Positions 60,801 to 64,000 of a stretch of DNA of 64,000 nt are shown piece by piece (the stretch's first letter is position 1; every line of letters begins with the position of its first letter). The notes beneath the pieces are model-generated. The model did no database searches and was not told the origin of the DNA. It saw nothing but the letters and a program-made list of their open reading frames with translations. A program made the position numbers and the translations under genes. The DNA is from Symploca sp. SIO1C2 (GTDB lineage Bacteria > Cyanobacteriota > Cyanobacteriia > Cyanobacteriales > Coleofasciculaceae): contig JAAHFP010000002.1 in assembly GCA_010672925.1 (NCBI GenBank), positions 102,251 through 166,250 on the forward strand. The letters are read 5' to 3'.

Positions 60801-60877
60801 TGGGTGGCTGCTAGAAGTTGCTTGGCAATCTCCTGAGTTTTTGCTTCGATTGTTTTTGTTGGTACTTGTACAACCAC
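57863..60877 (-). CDS. putA: Bifunctional proline dehydrogenase / glutamate semialdehyde dehydrogenase
   Basis: This is a 1004-residue fusion that oxidises proline to glutamate in two steps. The proline dehydrogenase barrel (about 90-450) has RLVKGAYWD, GSHNVRSQARAI and RFEMQVLYGM for FAD and substrate. The aldehyde dehydrogenase (about 520-990) has SPWNFPIAI, FTGSQEVG, EMGGKN with the general-base Glu, and GQKCSACSR with the catalytic Cys. There is no N-terminal DNA-binding domain. The linker at residues 455-490 holds a low-complexity insert built from local simple repeats. Confidence 0.93.
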   Translation of the reverse strand: MVVQVPTKTIEAKTQEIAKQLLAATQERKRSFFAQVREQMRWDDKLLDWAMSNPGLRVQLFRFIDSLPALRSNSEIARHLQEYLGEESVELPSALKGMLNFTSADSMPGQIAAKTVSTGVETLAHKYIAGENIKQAIKTIEKLRKDKMAFTLDLLGEAVIAETEAQSYLEGYLNLLEQLTKEAKNWSTVAEIDTADGESLPRVQVSVKLTAFYSQFDPLDPSGSKEKVCDRIRILLRRAKELGAAVHFDMEQYVYKDMTLSIIKELLMEEEFRDRTDIGVTLQGYLRDSLQDLRELITWAKERGNPITVRLVKGAYWDQETIHALQQDWPQPVFNEKAATDANFEQMTQLLLENHQYLYAAIGSHNVRSQARAIAIAEKLQIPRRRFEMQVLYGMGDQLAKALVQKGHRVRVYAPYGELLPGMAYLIRRLLENTANSSFLRQSLEDKPVEELIAAPVVEGGDKGDKGDKGKIPNSPFSILHSPFSNAADTDYAEEAARKEAQQAYAQVRASLGKTYLPLINGEYTQTATVVDSLNPANPSEIIGKIGQISVEQAEIALQAAKEAFPSWRQTSVKQRAGILRKAADLMVQRRGELSAWVSLEVGKALREADAEVSEAIDFCHYYADEMERLEQGYNYDIAGENNRYVYHPKGIAVVISPWNFPIAIATGMTVAALVTGNCALLKPAAPSSVIAAKITEILLEAGIPKGVFQYVPGKGSTVGEYLVQHPEVHLIAFTGSQEVGCRIYAEAAKLQPGQKHLKRVIAEMGGKNGIIVDESADLDQAVAGVAKSAFGYSGQKCSACSRAIVLEPVYDTFVKRLVEVTRSLNIGPAELPSTQVGPVVDATARDRIREYIEQGRQEATVALEMPAPETGYFIGPTIFSDVAPDAKIAQEEIFGPVVAVIRAKDFEEALKIANSTNYALTGGLYSRTPSHIDRVTTEFEVGNLYINRTITGSIVSRQPFGGFKLSGVGSKAGGPDYLLQFLEPRTITENIQRQGFAPIEGAE
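59420..59505 (-). repeat. In-frame simple-repeat insert within putA
   Basis: On the coding strand GGAGACAAAGGAGACAAGGG reads GDKGDKGDKG, followed by ATTCTCCATTCTCC units read as FSILHSPFS. Both motifs match intergenic repeats at 57754-57862. It falls in the linker between the two enzyme domains. Confidence 0.8.
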
Positions 60878-61104
60878 CTTTAGTAGACTCCTGTTCTGGT
60901 AATAGTAGCAATGGTAATCAAGATCAAACCCTCTATTGTCTGATACTTAATTGTTTCTTCCAAAAGTTGTTTGCATTATTTATTATTTTTTGCTATCGTT
61001 ATTTGATAATAGGATAGGTGTGCGCCTGTAAAAGAAAAGAACCACAAAGGCACAAAGAACACAGGAGTTAGAGACTGACAAAAAAATGGGTTTCAAGCCT
61101 CGCC

Positions 61105-61306
61105 CTAGAAGGGCGACTTTTGATTCTGGATATACTGCTAAGCGTGTTTCTATGGGAGCGCCACCACAGGATGAAGCAAAATAGCTAGGACTCCATAAAT
61201 GCTTAGCCGTTGAAGGATATTTCTTCCTGAACATCCTGCTAGACACTCCCTTAAGGTGGTTAACCAAAGTCGATATTGAAAGCTTTGGTGGGTATTCGAT
61301 TAACAA
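61105..61306 (-). pseudogene. IS200-type transposase (tnpA) remnant
   Basis: LIEYPPKLSISTLVNHLKGVSSRMFRKKYP and LWSPSYFASSCGGAPIET match the C-terminal half of Y1 transposases. The true ending, QYIQNQKSPF and TAG at 61105-61107, lies in another frame behind a stop, so at least one frameshift has occurred. The N-terminal half with the HUH motif is missing. The hairpin CGCCCT-AGA-AGGGCG (61101-61115) is the usual IS200/IS605 right end. Confidence 0.8.
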
Positions 61307-61852
61307 ATGAACATCGAGAATAAGTAGAGCTTTTTTAGGGTGGGCAAGGGGAAAGTAAACCTAACAGCTTTTTGCATCAAGGGTAATTGCCCAATAAGTA
61401 AATAACAAAAAAAGGCGCATTGAACTCGGGGTGGGACGAACGGGACGGAGAGCCCATCATAGTATTACGTGATTTTACGTTGTGTACTCGGTAACGAGAA
61501 GTATTACGTAATTTTACGGAAGACAAACGAAAGATAAAGAATGTAAGATCATGCGCGACCTGAACTGGTCTAGTGAAACGGAGCAACTAGCTCTCTAGGG
61601 ATTTCCACCCCTAGCCCTCACGGAAAAGACTCGTCAGAGCCTGGTCACTTTCAGAGTAAGTAATGAAATGGAAGGAAGTAGACCCCGAAAGTAGCCAAAG
61701 CTGCTAGGGATTAAGCGGTAAGGAGCAAGAAAGAAACGACGGAAGGATGAACAAGGACTAAGTTACTGATTAAATTGCGTCATACATTGAGCAGCCAAAT
61801 TATCCCTGAAAGGCTGTATTTTGGACTTTGAGGATAGAAGAATCTCAAAAAC
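61307..61852. other. Intergenic region with probable intron fragment
   Basis: No gene is supported; the 69-codon minus frame (61377-61586) is rejected. TATTACGT-ATTTTACG units occur at 61462 and 61502, and a related TTTTACGTAATTTTAC is at 63205. The segment 61550-61815 is an insertion relative to the upstream region of the second lipase gene. Confidence 0.6.
61550..61815 (+). mobile_element. Probable group II intron 5'-domain fragment
   Basis: GCGCGACCTGAACTGG, AGTGAAACGGAGCAACTAGC, ACTCGTCAGAGCCTGG and CACTTTCAGAGTAAGTAATG resemble domain I of cyanobacterial group II introns as I remember them. No reverse transcriptase follows. The flanks align with the upstream region of the second lipase gene (63196-63292), which lacks this roughly 265 bp, so it is an insertion. 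Identity as an intron is tentative. Confidence 0.42.
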
Positions 61853-63130
61853 ATGAAAATCTCAACTAAACTATTATTATTGTGTCTGGCACTGGTGTTG
61901 TCATTGACAACAGTAATGACATCCCTGGCAATGGCCAATGAGGAGCTAGATCAAGTCAGACAGATTTATTTACTCTCCGGGTTATCAAATGGTGTTTATG
62001 ACATCCGAGTTAATGATCCTGAGGTTCCTTCGGGAGGTTTCGATGAACTTTTGAGAGATAAAGTTGAAACTGCTTTGGATGATGAATATATTCAGGATTA
62101 TATCGGTGAGTGGAATCTTGTTTGGGGACCAGTCGTTGACAACACTCCTCTACAAACCTTGAGCAAAACTCCAAAAGAATTGCCTTATGCTAGCAACTCA
62201 ATGTACGTTGCTCAAAAAGATAACCAGTATGTAGTTTCGATCGCGGCTTCAAATGGTAAATCTTTGTTCGACTCGATGGTAGAAGACTCTTTTGTCGGCA
62301 GACAGATTGATTGGGAATATGCCGATGAGTTTCCAGAAGAACTAGATCCGAAAATTGCTGGGGGAACCTTGATAGGTTTGAACATCCTGCTGAACATGAA
62401 TTCTCCTGGTCAGGGGAAGCTGCTAGATTTTTTAGGAGAAGCAGTACAAGGACCCAATGATGAGGTGCCAGAGATTATTTTCACTGGAATTAGTTTAGGG
62501 GGAGCTTTGTCACCTGTACTAGCTTTAGCTGCCCTCGACAGCCAGGATACATGGGCTCACGGGAATCCTTTTAACATTTATGTTGAACCAATAGCCGGAC
62601 AAACACCAGGGAATGAAGATTTCAGCACTTACTACGACATTAGCTTAGGGAATAATACCACACGAATTTGGAACTCAATCGATATAATTCCCCATCTTTG
62701 GAATGAGGAGATGCTTGATGAAATACCGAGTCTGTATGAGCCAGAAATTGGAGCCACTGGTCTTATACAAACATTGGTCGAGGGTGCTAAATCCCGGGCT
62801 CGTGGCGGAAACTATACTCAACTTATGCCAGATACGCTTCCTCTGGAAGGCACAGTGATGCAGCCGATTCCATCCATATGTGGAGAAAAATCAACCTCAA
62901 TCAATCCATCTCCATTGACGGAGACCAAGGCATTTATGGAACAGGCCGATTACCAGCACATACTGGCATATGCTGAGTTGTTAGATGTGGTGGCACCCTA
63001 CTGTTACTTGGTTGACATTGGTTCTTTGCCTGACATGGAGACTACTAGCATTAAGCTTTCCACAGCTCCCATCAGCAACGGATCTGTCGCTTCAATTAAC
63101 ACCGTAAATCAAGAAACTGGAATAGAGTAA
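61853..63130 (+). CDS. Secreted class 3 lipase-like protein, copy 1
   Basis: This is a 425-residue protein. A signal peptide (KLLLLCLALVLSLTTVMTSLAMA, cut near AMA-NE) is followed by an alpha/beta-hydrolase of class 3 lipase type. IIFTGISLGGALSPVLA holds the GxSxG nucleophile Ser, NSIDIIPHLW the probable Asp and DYQHILAY the probable His. It is likely exported and acts on a lipid or ester; substrate unknown. A near-identical copy starts 160 bp downstream. A 265-bp insertion lies just upstream. Confidence 0.82.
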   Translation: MKISTKLLLLCLALVLSLTTVMTSLAMANEELDQVRQIYLLSGLSNGVYDIRVNDPEVPSGGFDELLRDKVETALDDEYIQDYIGEWNLVWGPVVDNTPLQTLSKTPKELPYASNSMYVAQKDNQYVVSIAASNGKSLFDSMVEDSFVGRQIDWEYADEFPEELDPKIAGGTLIGLNILLNMNSPGQGKLLDFLGEAVQGPNDEVPEIIFTGISLGGALSPVLALAALDSQDTWAHGNPFNIYVEPIAGQTPGNEDFSTYYDISLGNNTTRIWNSIDIIPHLWNEEMLDEIPSLYEPEIGATGLIQTLVEGAKSRARGGNYTQLMPDTLPLEGTVMQPIPSICGEKSTSINPSPLTETKAFMEQADYQHILAYAELLDVVAPYCYLVDIGSLPDMETTSIKLSTAPISNGSVASINTVNQETGIE

Positions 63131-63162
63131 CCCGCATTGGTGTCAACTTAAGGGGAAAAGCG

Positions 63163-63190
63163 CTTGAAGCTGGGGGAGCTGGGGGAGCTG
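63163..63190 (+). repeat. GCTGGGGGAGCTGGG simple repeat
   Basis: Two to three GGGGGAGCTGG units lie between the two lipase genes, of the same family as 9142-9210 and 21540-21598. Confidence 0.55.
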
Positions 63191-63292
63191 GGTAGGTAAC
63201 GAGCAGTTTTACGTAATTTTACACAAGACAAACAAAAGGCATATGATGTGTAATCCTAATTTGGGAATTGAGAAGAGAAGAATCTCAAAAAC

Positions 63293-64000
63293 ATGAAAAT
63301 CTCAACTAAACTATTATCATTGTGTCTGGCACTGGTGTTTTCATTGACAACAGTAATGATACCCTCTGCAATGGCCAATGAGGAGCTAGATCAAGTCAGA
63401 CAGATTTATTTACTCTCCGGGTTATCAAATGGTGTTTATGGCATCAACGTTGATGAGGTTCCTGAGGGAGATTTCAATGCACTTTTGAGAAATAAAGTTG
63501 AAACTGCTTTGGATGATGAATATATTCAGGATTATATCGGTGAGTGGAATCTTGTTTGGGGACCAGTCGTTGACAACACTCCTCTACAAACCTTAAGCCG
63601 AACTCCACAACAATTGCCTTATGCTAGCAACTCAATGTACGTTGCTCAAAAAGATAACCAGTATGTAGTTTCGATCGCGGCTACAAATGGTTCATCTTGG
63701 TTCGACTGGATTGTAGAAGACTCTTTTGTCCGCACACAGATTGATTGGGAATATGCCGATGGGTCTCCAGAAGGACTAGATCCGAAAATTGCTCGGGGAA
63801 CCTGGATAGGTTTGAACATCCTACTGAACATGGAATCCCCTGGTCAGGGGAAGCTGCTAGATTTTTTAGAAGAAGCAGTACAAGGACCCAATGATGAGGT
63901 GCCAGAGATTATTTTCACTGGAATTAGTTTAGGGGGAGCTTTGTCACCTGTACTAGCTTTAGCTGCCCTCGACAGCCAGGATACATGGGCTCACGGGAAT
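63293..64000 (+). CDS. Secreted class 3 lipase-like protein, copy 2 (3' end outside window)
   Basis: The frame opens at ATG 63293 after the same AGAAGAATCTCAAAAAC leader as copy 1 and stays open to the window end (236 codons). The signal peptide is nearly the same, and GISLGGALSPVLALAALD with the nucleophile Ser is kept. It differs from copy 1 mainly near residues 50-65 (a 5-residue deletion) and 125-170 (WFDWIVEDSFVRTQ, GTWIGLN). Tandem duplication is evident. The Asp and His are beyond the window. Confidence 0.85.
   Translation, partial: MKISTKLLSLCLALVFSLTTVMIPSAMANEELDQVRQIYLLSGLSNGVYGINVDEVPEGDFNALLRNKVETALDDEYIQDYIGEWNLVWGPVVDNTPLQTLSRTPQQLPYASNSMYVAQKDNQYVVSIAATNGSSWFDWIVEDSFVRTQIDWEYADGSPEGLDPKIARGTWIGLNILLNMESPGQGKLLDFLEEAVQGPNDEVPEIIFTGISLGGALSPVLALAALDSQDTWAHGN

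Noticed and set aside
61377..61586. 69-codon minus-strand frame
   Set aside because: It crosses the border of the inserted segment and repeated TTACGT units, without protein-like composition.

Overview
The window looks like the chromosome of a filamentous cyanobacterium, possibly near Moorena, Coleofasciculus or Oscillatoriales; I cannot fix the genus. Supporting signs are nblA, petG, cytM, a CGLD27 gene, xisH/xisI, DUF3318 and DUF4278 genes, many HIP1 palindromes (GCGATCGC), a group I intron in tRNA-fMet, and dense families of short interspersed and simple-sequence repeats.

Layout. 1-1863: end of a DUF2325 gene and an SDR oxidoreductase. 2162-10183: a giant tRNA array of 29 recognisable tRNA genes on the + strand, covering 17 amino acids (no Gly, Val or Cys seen), plus a broken half-tRNA. 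Six protein genes sit between the tRNAs: a small HNH endonuclease, a macro-domain protein, a phage-like coiled-coil protein, a bacterial-type PARG (TIGR02452-like), a GNAT acetyltransferase and a NADAR-family protein. 10381-13515: an HNH_2 protein and a run of antitoxin-like genes without toxins. 13795-24686: DUF4278, an orphan phosphorothioation-associated methyltransferase, a large pentapeptide-repeat protein, a zinc-ribbon kinase-WD40 protein, DUF3318, a STAS-glycosyltransferase fusion and an RsbW-like kinase. 24867-31137: a lipoprotein, a WcaI-like glycosyltransferase, a compact yqeK-rsfS-CGLD27-asparaginase run, and a TacA/TacT-type toxin-antitoxin pair. 31584-31902: chromosomal tRNA-fMet split by a group I intron. 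32121-49980: mostly core genes (nblA, GH116, xisHI, an AbrB-type permease, gltS, an AAA-CHASE2 protein, ftsH, murG). 50311-54732: a Uma2 gene between 135-bp direct repeats, a two-gene AAA ATPase + TOPRIM-like pair that resembles a defence system, and an ABC exporter. 54853-60877: cytM, petG, an aldo/keto reductase, a methyltransferase cut by a MITE, and bifunctional PutA. 61105-64000: a dead IS200-type tnpA, a probable group II intron fragment, and two tandem lipase-like genes, the second running off the window.

Main idea. Three different ADP-ribose-processing folds (macro, PARG, NADAR) lie inside one tRNA array. Its tRNAs are divergent: all five Leu isoacceptors lack the normal long variable arm, and one tRNA is initiator-like. 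I infer a transferred, probably phage-derived reserve translation or RNA-repair island. Elsewhere the window holds a TacT-like acetyltransferase (a family known to act on aminoacyl-tRNA) and an AAA/TOPRIM pair whose distant analogue PARIS cuts tRNA. A functional link between these is only a hypothesis.

A second theme is repeat spread. MITE-like elements cut a tRNA and a methyltransferase, and the simple repeats found between genes also occur in frame inside two large proteins (AAA-CHASE2 and PutA).
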